Shown here piece by piece: positions 36,081 through 45,467 of a stretch of 64,000 nt of DNA. Below the pieces are notes generated by a model. It ran no database searches. It had not been told where the DNA came from and was given only the letters and a program-made list of their open reading frames with translations. Position 1 is the first letter of the stretch. Each line of letters opens with the position of its first letter. A program made the position numbers and the translations under genes. The stretch lies in the NCBI RefSeq assembly GCF_030915505.1, contig NZ_CP133265.1:3500001-3564000 (forward strand), read 5' to 3'. This DNA is from Neobacillus sp. OS1-2 (GTDB lineage: Bacteria > Bacillota > Bacilli > Bacillales > Cytobacillaceae).

Positions 36081-36530
36081 ATGTATTTAGCTTTGAGTGA
36101 CGTGGCAGGATTGTTTCCTGATAAACAAGGAATCCAGGATGAAATGGTGTTTCATACGATTACGGATCATGCAAATACCAATCAGCCGAAAGGTTTATTT
36201 GTAGCCATAAATAAGGAATCTGAGGATCTTTTAGAAGCGATTGCCAATGGAGCAATCGCCGCTATCTGGGATCAAGAAGAAAAACTTCCAGGATACACAC
36301 CAACATATTTCCCTGTTTTTTTTACAACGGATATGGCTTGGGCGGTAAATGAGATCCTAACACATTATTATGAAAAATTAGACGGAGAATCGATTAAGCA
36401 CATGGAGATTACGAACTTTATATTTTCAAATAAAAAACTTCTTAATAAAAACAAACAATCATATGATATAGCTGGGATACTAGAAAAGTTGACAAATAAA
36501 CGATCGAATGATGCCGGAAGGAGGGGATAA
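36081..36530 (+). CDS. Stand-alone Mur-ligase N-terminal domain (MurF-like fragment)
   Basis: The 149 residues resemble only the UDP-binding N-terminal domain of Mur ligases. The segment [33 protein letters not shown] (about residues 34-66) follows the pattern of pG-lFvA..-DGh.f...A...GA of MurE and MurF, and [14 protein letters not shown] matches the end of that domain. There is no P-loop, central or C-terminal domain, and the last 35 residues have no Mur similarity. It starts two bases after murE and ends just before mraY, the classic place of murF. It is probably a decayed or repurposed MurF remnant. Confidence 0.7.
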   Translation: MYLALSDVAGLFPDKQGIQDEMVFHTITDHANTNQPKGLFVAINKESEDLLEAIANGAIAAIWDQEEKLPGYTPTYFPVFFTTDMAWAVNEILTHYYEKLDGESIKHMEITNFIFSNKKLLNKNKQSYDIAGILEKLTNKRSNDAGRRG

Positions 36531-36531
36531 A

Positions 36532-37509
36532 ATGAAGGAGCAAGTTATTTTTTTCACAATTATCATGGGGTTCCTCATTTCAGTTTTACTTTCTCCCCTT
36601 TTTATTCCCTTCTTAAGAAGGTTGAAATTTGGACAAAGCATTCGGGAAGAAGGACCAAAATCACATCAAAAAAAATCAGGTACGCCAACAATGGGCGGTG
36701 TCATGATTTTATTCTCGATCATCATTACCACTTTGGTCATGATTGGGAAATACTCGGATCAAATTCCGGTTACAGCATTATTACTTATATTTGTGACATT
36801 TGGGTTCGGTTTACTCGGGTTTTTAGATGATTTTATCAAAGTGGTTTTGAAACGAAATCTAGGCCTAACTTCAAGGCAAAAGCTTTTAGGCCAAATTATT
36901 ATTTCCGTTATCTTTTATTTAATCTATAAACATACAGGACTATCCACAGAAATTAATCTTCCATTTTGGGATTACTCGATTGATTTAGGCTGGGCATATG
37001 TATTTTTTATCATCTTCTGGCTTGTGGGATTCTCAAACGCAGTGAACCTTACGGACGGACTGGATGGTTTGGTATCAGGCACAGCGGCGATTGCTTTTGG
37101 AGCATTTGCTGTACTGGCGTGGAACCAAAATAATTTTGAAATTGCTGTTTTCTCGGTTGCTGTAGTTGGTGCAGTCTTAGGGTTTTTGGTTTTTAATGCC
37201 CATCCGGCAAAAGTATTTATGGGTGATACAGGATCGCTTGCACTCGGCGGTGCCATTGCAGGAATTGCCATTTTAACAAAACTTGAGATCCTGCTCATTA
37301 TTATCGGCGGCGTTTTTGTCATCGAAACATTGTCCGTGATTCTTCAGGTTGCTTCTTTCAAGACCACAGGGAAACGAATTTTTCGAATGAGTCCCTTACA
37401 CCATCATTATGAATTGGTGGGCTGGTCGGAGTGGCGGGTAGTCGTTACATTTTGGAGTGTTGGTTTATTATTTGCGATACTAGGTATCTATATCGAGGTG
37501 TGGTTGTAA
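36532..37509 (+). CDS. mraY: MraY, phospho-MurNAc-pentapeptide translocase
   Basis: MraY transfers phospho-MurNAc-pentapeptide to undecaprenyl phosphate to make lipid I at the inner membrane face. The 325 residues have about ten helices. The catalytic Asp-rich segments [15 protein letters not shown] (about 94-108) and [12 protein letters not shown] (about 169-180), plus the late HHHYE loop, are present. I choose ATG 36532, preceded by GGAGGGG; the frame is open eight codons further up. Stop and the murD GTG are adjacent. Confidence 0.95.
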   Translation: MKEQVIFFTIIMGFLISVLLSPLFIPFLRRLKFGQSIREEGPKSHQKKSGTPTMGGVMILFSIIITTLVMIGKYSDQIPVTALLLIFVTFGFGLLGFLDDFIKVVLKRNLGLTSRQKLLGQIIISVIFYLIYKHTGLSTEINLPFWDYSIDLGWAYVFFIIFWLVGFSNAVNLTDGLDGLVSGTAAIAFGAFAVLAWNQNNFEIAVFSVAVVGAVLGFLVFNAHPAKVFMGDTGSLALGGAIAGIAILTKLEILLIIIGGVFVIETLSVILQVASFKTTGKRIFRMSPLHHHYELVGWSEWRVVVTFWSVGLLFAILGIYIEVWL

Positions 37510-38862
37510 GTGAGACAGATTGAATCGTATCAACATAAAAAAATTCTAGTGCTTGGATTGGCCAAAAGCGGTGTAACAGCCGCTACTTTGCTACATAAGC
37601 TTGGAGCATTTGTAACAGTCAACGATAAAAAGCCATTATCGGAAAATCCCGAAGCACAAGGGTTATTAGAGCAAGGGATTAAGGTGATTTGTGGTGAACA
37701 TCCAATTGGACTGCTTGATGAGGGATTCGAACTGATTGTAAAAAATCCGGGAATTCCCTATCATAATCCATTGATTGAAGGGGCTATTGAAAAGGGAATC
37801 CCTGTCATTACGGAAGTAGAGCTTGCGTATGAAATTTCCGAAGCGCCATTTATTGCTATTACTGGAACGAATGGAAAGACTACTACAACAACACTACTTT
37901 TTGAAATGTTGAAAACAGGAAAGAAGCAGCCATTAATTGCCGGGAATATTGGGACAGTGGCTTCTGGTGTGGCTGAAGAGGCTACAAAGGATAATACCAT
38001 TGTCATCGAATTATCCTCATTCCAGTTAATGGGAATCGAATCTTTTAATCCGAAAATTGCGATCATAACAAACCTTTATGATGCACATTTGGATTATCAC
38101 GGAACACGGCAGGAATACATTCGTGCTAAAGCGAATATTACGAAAAACCAGACAGAGCTGGAATATTTAATCATAAACGCCGACCAAGAAGAAACAATGG
38201 AAATCGCACGGCAATCTAAAGCCAATATCATCCCGTTTTCCACAAAGAAAGAATTAACGGAAGGTGCTTTTCTGCGAGATGGCTGGATTATGTTTAATTG
38301 TGAAAAAGTAATGAATATCGATGAAATAGCCTTACCAGGGGTACATAATCTAGAAAATATCTTATCTTCCATGGCTGCAGCTAAACTTTCGGGGGTCGAA
38401 AATAACGCAATCCAAGAGGTGCTCAGAACCTTTACTGGTGTCAGGCACCGTTTGCAATATGTTGCTAATGTTAATGGGCGAAGGGTCTATAATGATTCAA
38501 AGGCGACGAATAGTTTAGCGACGATCAAGGCGCTGGCTGCGTTTGAAGCACCCGTGATCCTGCTTGCAGGAGGGCTTGATCGCGGTAATGAATTTGATGA
38601 ATTGCTTCCCTATTTGAAACATGTGAAGGTGTTAGTCACTTTTGGTCAAACTGCCCCTAAGATTGAGCGGATCGGTCGAGAGGCGGGAATAAAAATAATC
38701 AACCGTGTCGATAATGTGGAAAAGGCAGTGCCTGAAGCATATCGATACTCCGAATCGGGGGACGTCATATTATTGTCTCCTGCCTGCGCCAGTTGGGATC
38801 AATATAAAAGTTTTGAAGTCAGGGGAGACATTTTTATCGAAGCGGTGCATAAGCTTAAATAA
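37510..38862 (+). CDS. murD: MurD, UDP-MurNAc-L-alanine:D-glutamate ligase
   Basis: MurD adds D-glutamate to UDP-MurNAc-L-Ala in the cytosol. The 450 residues have an N-terminal Rossmann-like domain ([13 protein letters not shown]), the ATP-binding [11 protein letters not shown] loop (about 117-127), and a central domain with [12 protein letters not shown]. The C-domain has NDSKATN and [14 protein letters not shown] start immediately after the mraY stop, so the genes are coupled. A repeat-derived hairpin region separates it from spoVE. Confidence 0.95.
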   Translation: MRQIESYQHKKILVLGLAKSGVTAATLLHKLGAFVTVNDKKPLSENPEAQGLLEQGIKVICGEHPIGLLDEGFELIVKNPGIPYHNPLIEGAIEKGIPVITEVELAYEISEAPFIAITGTNGKTTTTTLLFEMLKTGKKQPLIAGNIGTVASGVAEEATKDNTIVIELSSFQLMGIESFNPKIAIITNLYDAHLDYHGTRQEYIRAKANITKNQTELEYLIINADQEETMEIARQSKANIIPFSTKKELTEGAFLRDGWIMFNCEKVMNIDEIALPGVHNLENILSSMAAAKLSGVENNAIQEVLRTFTGVRHRLQYVANVNGRRVYNDSKATNSLATIKALAAFEAPVILLAGGLDRGNEFDELLPYLKHVKVLVTFGQTAPKIERIGREAGIKIINRVDNVEKAVPEAYRYSESGDVILLSPACASWDQYKSFEVRGDIFIEAVHKLK

Positions 38863-38875
38863 GGGCTTGTACAAA

Positions 38876-38945
38876 GGAAAGCGAAAGCGCCTGTAAAGCA
38901 GCGGGCGTATGGCCTGGAACTAGATCCTGATCTAGGTTCAGCAAA
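38876..38945 (+). repeat. Truncated copy of the dispersed repeat, with an extra hairpin
   Basis: AAAGGAAAGCGAAAGCGCC and GCGTATGGCCTGGAACT match the left third of the 156-bp element. The rest is replaced by a small inverted repeat, CTAGATC..GATCTAG. It fills most of the murD-spoVE gap. Confidence 0.65.
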
Positions 38946-38989
38946 GTATACTTGCTAAGCCCTAAAACTCGTGGTTGAGGTGTATAGCG

Positions 38990-40090
38990 GTGCCGACAAA
39001 GAGAACAACTCCTGATTTTATTTTAATGATTGTCACTTTTACGCTGCTGGCAATAGGGCTCATTATGGTTTACAGCGCGAGTGCAATATGGGCTGAATTT
39101 AAATTTGATGATTCCTTTTTCTTTGCTAAAAGGCAAACCTTATTCGCCGGTGTCGGGGTTGCTGCCATGTTTTTTATTATGAACATTAACTATTGGACAT
39201 GGAGAACTTGGGCCAAAACCATATTAATTGTTTGCTTTGTTTTGTTAGTGCTAGTCTTGATACCTGGTATTGGGAATGTTCGCAATGGCTCAAGAAGCTG
39301 GATAGGAGTAGGCGCGTTTTCGATTCAGCCTTCAGAATTTATGAAACTGGCGATGATTGCTTTTCTGGCAAAATACCTTTCAGAGCGGCAAAAGCTAATT
39401 ACTTCTTTTAAAAAAGGACTTGTCCCTTCGTTGGGCCTTGCTTTTATTGCTTTTGCTATGATCATGCTCCAGCCTGATTTGGGTACAGGAACGGTTATGA
39501 TGGGAACCTGCGTGGTGATGATATTTATTGCCGGTGCACGCGTCAGACATTTTGCTCTTCTGGGACTATTGGGTGTGGCGGGGTTTGTTGGCTTAATTGC
39601 TTCCGCTCCATATCGAATAAAGAGGATCACTTCGTTTTTGGATCCTTGGTCAGATCCATTAGGCAGTGGGTTTCAAATAATTCAATCCCTTTATGCAATC
39701 GGCCCCGGAGGTTTATTCGGTCTTGGTCTTGGTGAAAGCAGGCAGAAGTTCTTTTACTTACCAGAACCGCAAACAAACTTTATCTTTGCCATTCTTTCCG
39801 AAGAATTAGGGTTTATTGGCGGCTCTTTTATCCTGCTCTTGTTCGCACTATTGTTATGGCGTGGAATCCGCATTGCACTTGGGGCTCCAGATTTATATGG
39901 TAGCTTTCTTGCTGTGGGAATTATCGCCATGGTGGCCATCCAAGTGATGATTAATATCGGTGTTGTTACCGGACTAATGCCGGTAACTGGTATAACACTG
40001 CCATTTTTAAGCTATGGGGGCTCCTCATTAACCTTGATGTTGATGGCTATCGGTGTTCTCCTAAATATTAGCCGTTATTCAAGATATTAA
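38990..40090 (+). CDS. spoVE: SpoVE, spore cortex SEDS glycosyltransferase
   Basis: SpoVE is a SEDS-family membrane polymerase (FtsW/RodA relatives) that works with SpoVD in cortex peptidoglycan synthesis. The protein is 366 residues with about ten helices, the same length as in B. subtilis, and is highly similar to it as I remember it. Signatures include MVYSASAIWA, RNGSRSWIGVG, GSGFQIIQSLYAIGPGG and ITLPFLSYGGSS. I choose GTG 38990, seven bases from TGAGGTG; the open frame starts five codons earlier. A terminator follows. Confidence 0.93.
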   Translation: MPTKRTTPDFILMIVTFTLLAIGLIMVYSASAIWAEFKFDDSFFFAKRQTLFAGVGVAAMFFIMNINYWTWRTWAKTILIVCFVLLVLVLIPGIGNVRNGSRSWIGVGAFSIQPSEFMKLAMIAFLAKYLSERQKLITSFKKGLVPSLGLAFIAFAMIMLQPDLGTGTVMMGTCVVMIFIAGARVRHFALLGLLGVAGFVGLIASAPYRIKRITSFLDPWSDPLGSGFQIIQSLYAIGPGGLFGLGLGESRQKFFYLPEPQTNFIFAILSEELGFIGGSFILLLFALLLWRGIRIALGAPDLYGSFLAVGIIAMVAIQVMINIGVVTGLMPVTGITLPFLSYGGSSLTLMLMAIGVLLNISRYSRY

Positions 40091-40096
40091 AAATGA

Positions 40097-40132
40097 TACC
40101 CTGTTCGGTGGCAGGGTTCTTTTTATTTTTAA
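40097..40132 (+). terminator. Terminator after spoVE
   Basis: ACCCTG pairs with CAGGGT around an eight-base loop, followed by a T-rich stretch. Confidence 0.75.
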
Positions 40133-40234
40133 TCAAAATAGTTCATTACATTTAGGTAACATTCTTTTTTCATTCGCGTTTTTTCTTATGTTTTTATAGT
40201 AGAATGTGTTTAGCAACTTTTTAGAGGTGAGAAA

Positions 40235-41329
40235 ATGAAAATAGTAGTTAGCGGTGGCGGGACTGGTGGACATATTTATCCTGCACTCGCACTGATCAGA
40301 GAAATTCAAAAAGAGAACAAAGATGCTGAGTTTCTATACATAGGTACAGTAAATGGATTGGAGAGTAAAATCGTTCCTAGGGAAAATATTGCATTTAAAT
40401 CAATCCATATTACCGGATTTAAAAGAAAGCTTTCCATCGAAAATGTCAAAACGGTTTTTCGTTTTCTAAAAGGTGTGAAGGACAGCAAAAGAATACTAAA
40501 AGAATTTAAGCCTGACATTGTTATTGGAACGGGAGGATATGTGTGCGGGCCTGTTGTGTATGCTGCACATAAGCTGCGGATTCCAACAATTATTCATGAG
40601 CAAAATAGTGTACCGGGTCTGACCAACAAGTTCTTAAGCCGGTATGTAAATAAAATTGCTATTTGTTTCGAGGAAGCAAAAGCATATTTCCCTAGTGATA
40701 AAATTGCTTTCACGGGGAATCCGCGGGCTTCCGAGGTCATTGGCAAGGATGGAATAAAAGGCCGTCTATCAGCAGGTCTTAGCACAACTAAACCTGCTGT
40801 CCTCATCTTCGGTGGCAGCCGTGGTGCACGGCCAATCAACGAGTCGGTCGTGAAAGCCTTCGCTGAATTGGCTGAAAAACCCTATCAGATTCTCTATATT
40901 ACAGGTGACGTCCATTATGAAGATGTCAAGAAGGAAGTAGAATTAGTTGGCAGTCCAAACAATGTAGTGATAAAGCCGTTTATTCACAATATGCCGGAAG
41001 TTCTTGCTGGAATTGATTTGGTTGTATCAAGAGCGGGAGCAACTACTCTTGCCGAAATTACTTCACTTGGTATTCCAAGCATCCTTGTCCCAAGTCCGTA
41101 TGTGACAAATAATCATCAAGAAAAAAATGCCCGGTCATTAAGTGATCATGGTGCCGCAGAATTGCTTTTAGAAAAGGATCTAAATAATAAAAGTCTTGTG
41201 AATCACATTGATCGAATTCTCCTGAATAAGGATAATTTACAAGACATGAAACTAAAAGCTAAAAAAATGGGTGTCCCGGATTCAGCTAGCAGACTTTACG
41301 CTGTAATGAAACAACTTATTAAAAAGTAA
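40235..41329 (+). CDS. murG: MurG, lipid II-forming GlcNAc transferase
   Basis: MurG is the peripheral membrane GT28 glycosyltransferase that adds GlcNAc to lipid I, making lipid II. The 364 residues show the first glycine loop [13 protein letters not shown] (about 7-19), [24 protein letters not shown], the second glycine loop GGSRGA and the nucleotide site [11 protein letters not shown] near 264-274. ATG after AGAGGTGAG. It follows the spoVE terminator, so it probably has its own promoter in 40133-40220. Confidence 0.96.
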   Translation: MKIVVSGGGTGGHIYPALALIREIQKENKDAEFLYIGTVNGLESKIVPRENIAFKSIHITGFKRKLSIENVKTVFRFLKGVKDSKRILKEFKPDIVIGTGGYVCGPVVYAAHKLRIPTIIHEQNSVPGLTNKFLSRYVNKIAICFEEAKAYFPSDKIAFTGNPRASEVIGKDGIKGRLSAGLSTTKPAVLIFGGSRGARPINESVVKAFAELAEKPYQILYITGDVHYEDVKKEVELVGSPNNVVIKPFIHNMPEVLAGIDLVVSRAGATTLAEITSLGIPSILVPSPYVTNNHQEKNARSLSDHGAAELLLEKDLNNKSLVNHIDRILLNKDNLQDMKLKAKKMGVPDSASRLYAVMKQLIKK

Positions 41330-41400
41330 AGCAAAGGTAGCCCAAAATATTTTTGTGCATAAACTGAAATAAACGCATCTTGAAAGTAAGGGTGGTAAAC

Positions 41401-42309
41401 ATGAACGCAATTTTAACAGAATTGCAAAATTTAAATATTGGGAAAGTGAAACAAAATGAGCCCCTTCTTAATCACACAACAATAAAAATTGGCGGCCCAG
41501 CTGATCTTTTTATTGAGCCTTCATCAGTGGAAAATTTAAAACAGGTAATGACCGTGATAAAAAAACACCGTCTTAATTGGCGTGCGATTGGCAGGGGTTC
41601 CAACCTATTAGTATCTGACAAAGGGATTGAGGGAGCAGTGATTAAACTCGGTTCTGGTTTAGGACATCTTGAGGTAAATGGTACCGAGATTACAGTCGGA
41701 GGCGGTCACTCACTTGTCAGCTTATCCACCATAATCAGTAAAAAAGGGCTGACGGGACTTGAATTTGCCAGTGGGATCCCAGGGTCTGTCGGCGGAGCAG
41801 TTTATATGAATGCCGGTGCGCATGGCTCAGATATTAGCAAAGTATTAACGAGGGCACATATATTATTTGACGATGGAACGATGGAGTGGCTTTCGAATGA
41901 AGAAATGGAGTTCTCCTACAGAACGTCCGTTCTGCAGAAGAAACGACCGGGTATTGTTGTGGAAGCCGTTTTTCAGCTTGCGCTTGGGGAGCGCGCTGTA
42001 ATAGTTGAAAAAATGCAGCACAATAAAGATTATCGAAAAGATACACAGCCGTGGAATTTTCCTTGTGCAGGCAGTATTTTCAGAAATCCACTGCCAAATT
42101 ATGCAGGAAAACTAATAGAAGTTGCCGGCTTAAAAGGATTCAGTATTGGCGGGGCAAAAATTTCTGAAATGCATGGCAATTTCATTGTTAATGCCGGAAA
42201 TGCGACCGCGGGCGATGTACTTGCATTAATCCAGCATGTCAAGGATACCATTTATAGTCTTTATGAGGTGAAAATGGAAACAGAAGTGGAAATAATCGGA
42301 AGAAGATAG
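41401..42309 (+). CDS. murB: MurB, UDP-N-acetylenolpyruvoylglucosamine reductase
   Basis: MurB reduces the enolpyruvyl group to give UDP-MurNAc using NADPH and FAD. The 302 residues, read from ATG 41401 after AAGGGTGGT, have the FAD-binding core ([47 protein letters not shown]). The substrate domain has FSYRTSVLQ and CAGSIFRNP, of the type with a Tyr loop shorter than in E. coli. A TTG seven codons upstream is less likely. Confidence 0.95.
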   Translation: MNAILTELQNLNIGKVKQNEPLLNHTTIKIGGPADLFIEPSSVENLKQVMTVIKKHRLNWRAIGRGSNLLVSDKGIEGAVIKLGSGLGHLEVNGTEITVGGGHSLVSLSTIISKKGLTGLEFASGIPGSVGGAVYMNAGAHGSDISKVLTRAHILFDDGTMEWLSNEEMEFSYRTSVLQKKRPGIVVEAVFQLALGERAVIVEKMQHNKDYRKDTQPWNFPCAGSIFRNPLPNYAGKLIEVAGLKGFSIGGAKISEMHGNFIVNAGNATAGDVLALIQHVKDTIYSLYEVKMETEVEIIGRR

Positions 42310-42367
42310 CCGAGGGCGTCAAATTAACGCTCCAAAATTTTAGCTTACTTTTCTTGTAAGAAATCCC

Positions 42368-42395
42368 TTACGAATGACAAATATTGTGTTATAAT
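42368..42395 (+). promoter_or_regulatory. Extended -10 promoter upstream of divIB
   Basis: TGTTATAAT at 42387-42395 is a perfect extended -10; the -35 candidate TTACGA at 42368 is poor (16-base spacer). It would give a short leader that meets a terminator at 42438 before divIB. Confidence 0.5.
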
Positions 42396-42425
42396 TACTG
42401 ATAAACATTATACGAGGAAAAACTA

Positions 42426-42488
42426 ATGGGAACGAATAACGGCATGATTTTTCGTGCCGTTGTTTCTCTTTTTTTGAGTAACCTTTAA
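42426..42488 (+). CDS. Possible 20-residue leader micro-ORF before divIB
   Basis: ATG at 42426, about nine bases from CGAGG, opens a 20-codon frame (MGTNNGMIFRAVVSLFLSNL) ending at TAA 42486. The intrinsic terminator hairpin lies inside this frame, so translation could affect termination. Chance is possible at this length; there is no similarity evidence. Confidence 0.25.
   Translation: MGTNNGMIFRAVVSLFLSNL
42438..42475 (+). terminator. Terminator or attenuator in the divIB leader
   Basis: AACGGCATGA pairs with TCGTGCCGTT (one G-T pair) around a T4 loop, then GTTTCTCTTTTTTT. It lies between a candidate promoter and divIB, so it may act as an attenuator as well as ending murB read-through. 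Confidence 0.75.
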
Positions 42489-42552
42489 CTTGTTTTAGTG
42501 GACAAGCTTTTAGTAAATTAGGGCAACTGCTTTTTATTTGGAGGAAAAATAA

Positions 42553-43344
42553 ATGGAAAAGGGTAAAATTGTTGCTCTAGAGGATCGAATACCAAAATTA
42601 AAGGAGCAAAGGCGGCGAAAGGCAAACAGGAGGCTCGTACTTTTGCTTATTTTATTTTTTACCATGATTGTCGTTGTTGCCTATACTCAATCACCATTGA
42701 GTCATGTGAAAAATATTACAGTTAAAGGAAATGAAGTATATTCAGATCGTGAATTAATGAAAATAAGCGGTATTACAAATAATACAAATATTTGGAAAGT
42801 AAGTAAAACGGATGTCACTTTAAAGCTTGAACAGTTATCCGAAATTAATAAGGCAAAAATCAACATTCATTGGCCAAACACCATCCTAATTCAGGTTAAA
42901 GAACATAAAAGGGTTGCATATCTTAAGCAAGATACAACTTTTTATCCTGTTATGGAAAATGGAAAAATTTTAAAAGATAGAAAAACGGAAATAATCCCAG
43001 TTAATTCTCCGATTCTTTTCGAATTCACCGAAGGTAAAGTCCTTAACCAAATGGTAAAAGAGTTAGAAATTCTTCCAAGTGAAATTTTAAACTCCATTTC
43101 TGAAATTCATTATTCTCCGAAAAAAACTGATCAGTATCATATTTCCTTATTTATGAATGACGGCTTTGAAGTAAGTGCTACACTTAGAACTTTTTCGGAA
43201 AAGATGGTCCATTATCCTTCAATCATTAGCCAATTAGACCCTAGCAAAAAGGGGATCATTGACTTGGAAGTAGGTTCATATTTTAAGGCTTTTGAACCGG
43301 AAGTGGAGGAAACAGAAGTTGAAAAAGATAAAGGTGAAGGGTAA
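42553..43344 (+). CDS. divIB: Cell division protein DivIB/FtsQ
   Basis: DivIB is the bitopic divisome scaffold protein that binds FtsL and DivIC. The 263 residues have a basic cytoplasmic tail with RRRKANRR, one membrane helix (about 28-46), the POTRA domain (about 51-120: SHVKNITVKGNEVYSDRELM) and the FtsQ/DivIB beta domain, ending in an acidic tail. RBS GGAGG precedes the ATG. The next gene begins inside its last codons, so they are coupled. Confidence 0.93.
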   Translation: MEKGKIVALEDRIPKLKEQRRRKANRRLVLLLILFFTMIVVVAYTQSPLSHVKNITVKGNEVYSDRELMKISGITNNTNIWKVSKTDVTLKLEQLSEINKAKINIHWPNTILIQVKEHKRVAYLKQDTTFYPVMENGKILKDRKTEIIPVNSPILFEFTEGKVLNQMVKELEILPSEILNSISEIHYSPKKTDQYHISLFMNDGFEVSATLRTFSEKMVHYPSIISQLDPSKKGIIDLEVGSYFKAFEPEVEETEVEKDKGEG

Positions 43345-44029
43345 GCATTTTATCATGTCCCTTGTCTTCCTTGTTTTGGGATTTATGTTGGCCTTTTCCT
43401 ATCATCTAACCCAAAAAGAAAATCAAACAAAAAAATGGGACATGTCGGATAATCAATATGAAAAGACCCTGACATTAAGGGATCAATTAATCGCCCAAGA
43501 GGAAACGAATCAAAAGCTTCAAAGGGAGTTAAATCAAAAGCAAGAAGAGGTTCTTAAAAATGAAAAGGATCTTTCCAAAGAAGCACAAGTTTTCCTAAAC
43601 CTAGCTGAAGATGCTGAGAAGTACCGGATGTATCTAGGAAAGGTGAAGGTAAAAGGAAAAGGAGTAAAGATTACTCTTTCTGATGGGGCATATGACCCAA
43701 AGGAGAGTAATATAAACAATTATTTAGTTCATGAACATCATGTTTTTAAGGTGGTGAATGAGCTTTATATCTCCGGTGCTGTGGCAATTGCTATAAATGG
43801 ACAAAGGTTAACGAGTCATTCCTATATTGTTTGTAATGGTCCCGTTATTACGGTTGATGGTGTTCCATATCCTGCACCGTTCGTTATTTCTGCAATAGGT
43901 GAACCAGATGTTCTCTCGTCCGCATTGAACTTGACCGGAGGAGTAAAGGATCAATTAGTCAATGATAATCTTGTTTTTACCCTGGAAAAGATAAATGAAA
44001 TTGTCCTAAATCCTATTATAAGCAGTTAA
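43319..44029 (+). CDS. ylxW: DUF881 membrane protein, first copy (YlxW-like)
   Basis: A DUF881 protein of unknown function: one N-terminal membrane helix (about 12-31), a coiled coil (about 50-95), then the conserved extracellular domain with VKGKGVKITLSDGAYDP, LVHEHHVFKVVNELYISGAVAIAINGQRLTSHSYIVCNGPVITVDG. I choose TTG 43319, nine bases from GGAGG, which overlaps divIB by 26 bases; the frame is open nine codons earlier. A second DUF881 gene follows beyond the 156-bp repeat. Confidence 0.82.
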   Translation: MKKIKVKGKHFIMSLVFLVLGFMLAFSYHLTQKENQTKKWDMSDNQYEKTLTLRDQLIAQEETNQKLQRELNQKQEEVLKNEKDLSKEAQVFLNLAEDAEKYRMYLGKVKVKGKGVKITLSDGAYDPKESNINNYLVHEHHVFKVVNELYISGAVAIAINGQRLTSHSYIVCNGPVITVDGVPYPAPFVISAIGEPDVLSSALNLTGGVKDQLVNDNLVFTLEKINEIVLNPIISS

Positions 44030-44076
44030 TCAGTGTCCACAATATTTTAATAATTAGAGGTTTTAATTTCGACTTA

Positions 44077-44232
44077 GAGAATTGTCTAGCTCCAGCACCC
44101 TAGCGGCTAGTGTCCTTCGCCCTCCGCCCTACGATAAGTCAACATCGAATCGCTGACGCTCTTCGTGTTTCCTTTATCTCAGTTGGAGCGCTCCAGGCCA
44201 TACGACGCTGACCAGGGCGCTTGCGCTTTTCT
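44077..44232 (-). repeat. 156-bp dispersed repeat, copy B (inverted)
   Basis: The reverse complement of copy A (29498-29653) with only a handful of differences: GAGAATTGTC at the left and GCGCTTTTCT at the right. It fills most of the gap between the two DUF881 genes. No coding capacity is evident. The transcript should fold into a long hairpin. Confidence 0.85.
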
Positions 44233-44251
44233 ATAAGGTTAGGTGAAAAAA

Positions 44252-44983
44252 GTGGACAAACCGAAAATGAATATAAGCTTTACTTTAATCGCAACAGTAG
44301 TGGGATTCATGATTGCCATTCAATTCCAAACGATAAAAAAACCTGTTGAGCGGGATACACGTGATATTTGGCAGCTCCGCGAGGCATTATTAAAAGAAAA
44401 AGAACTTCAATCTGGTTTGCTAAACGAAATTCGTTCGAATGAAGTGAAACTATCAGCCTATGAGTCTAAACGGAATCAAAGTAAGGGACAAGTGTTAAAG
44501 GAAACAATAGAGGAATTGAAAACAGAAGCAGGACTCACTGAGGTTTCAGGGCCTGGTATTACTTTACAAATTGAACCTGTTATTGAAAGTGTTCAATTGG
44601 GAGCTCCGGTGACAAGAGTCGTTTCTCCTGAGCTGTTAAAAAGATTATTAAATGAAGTAAATATGTATGATGCGAAATATGTCGCAATAGACGGGCAAAG
44701 GATCATTAATAGCACCGTGATTAGGGATATTAATGGTGAAACCAAAATTGATGGACATACAATCAGAAGTTTACCTGTAGAAATAAAAGTTGGTGTAAAT
44801 GAAATGAATACGGCTGAAAAAATATCTAACCGGATGAAGGTCTCAAAAGCAAGGGATGAATTTTTCACTGAAAACTTAAGACTGAATGTTTCTGCGCCAA
44901 ATCCATCTATTACTATTCCTGCCTATGACCATTCCATTCGTATAAAGTATATGGAGCCGGTCAAAGAAGGGAGCAATTCCTAA
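44252..44983 (+). CDS. ylxX: DUF881 membrane protein, second copy (YlxX-like)
   Basis: The second DUF881 protein, 243 residues: membrane helix (about 10-26), coiled coil (about 40-85), and the conserved domain with TEVSGPGITLQIEP and YDAKYVAIDGQRIINSTVIRDINGETKIDGH. It is arranged like its upstream neighbour, so the two arose by duplication. GTG 44252, five bases after AGGTGA, is preferred; GTG 44243 in the same frame is nearly as good. Its stop codon overlaps the sbp start. Confidence 0.82.
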   Translation: MDKPKMNISFTLIATVVGFMIAIQFQTIKKPVERDTRDIWQLREALLKEKELQSGLLNEIRSNEVKLSAYESKRNQSKGQVLKETIEELKTEAGLTEVSGPGITLQIEPVIESVQLGAPVTRVVSPELLKRLLNEVNMYDAKYVAIDGQRIINSTVIRDINGETKIDGHTIRSLPVEIKVGVNEMNTAEKISNRMKVSKARDEFFTENLRLNVSAPNPSITIPAYDHSIRIKYMEPVKEGSNS

Positions 44984-45345
44984 TGTGGCTTCCGTTTATG
45001 GGACTCGTTCTTGGGATTATTCTTGGGTTATTAACGGAAATTCGCATTCCTGAAGAATATTCCAATTATTTGTCGATTGCTGTCCTTGCGGCATTCGACA
45101 CGCTTTTCGGTGGAATCAGGGCATACTTACAAAATATTTATGATGAAAAGGTGTTTGTTTCGGGATTCTTTTTTAATATAATACTTGCTGCAAGTTTAGC
45201 TTTTCTCGGTGTTCATCTTGGTGTAGACTTGTATTTAGCAGCAGTTTTTGCATTTGGTGTCAGGTTGTTTCAAAATATTGCCGTCATAAGACGAATATTA
45301 TTGACGAAATGGTCAACAAATAAAGAAAAAATCGAAAAAAATTGA
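44983..45345 (+). CDS. sbp: Small basic protein Sbp (DUF1290)
   Basis: The 120-residue membrane protein belongs to the DUF1290 family, found between DUF881 genes and ftsA in Bacilli. Three to four hydrophobic helices and GLLTEIRIPEEYSNYLSIAVLAAFDTLFGGIRAYLQ near 14-49 are typical. The role is unknown. ATG overlaps the preceding TAA. A basic, Lys-rich C-terminus follows the last helix. Confidence 0.88.
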   Translation: MWLPFMGLVLGIILGLLTEIRIPEEYSNYLSIAVLAAFDTLFGGIRAYLQNIYDEKVFVSGFFFNIILAASLAFLGVHLGVDLYLAAVFAFGVRLFQNIAVIRRILLTKWSTNKEKIEKN

Positions 45346-45353
45346 TATTTTTT

Positions 45354-45382
45354 AAAGGGAAATATGTTGTTGTGACGAATAT
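45354..45382 (+). promoter_or_regulatory. Candidate sigma-H promoter of ftsAZ
   Basis: AAAGGGAAA at 45354 approximates the sigma-H -35 (RNAGGAWWW, one mismatch) and GACGAATAT at 45374-45382 matches RNNGAATWW fully, 11 bases apart. B. subtilis ftsAZ has a sigma-H promoter for the sporulation increase of FtsZ, so the placement fits. Confidence 0.5.
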
Positions 45383-45467
45383 TTTTATAAGATATTACTA
45401 TGGGAAATTTTATTGAACAAAATAAATTGTTGTTCAACTCAGGGAGATTAAAAGGAGGTGCCAAAGA

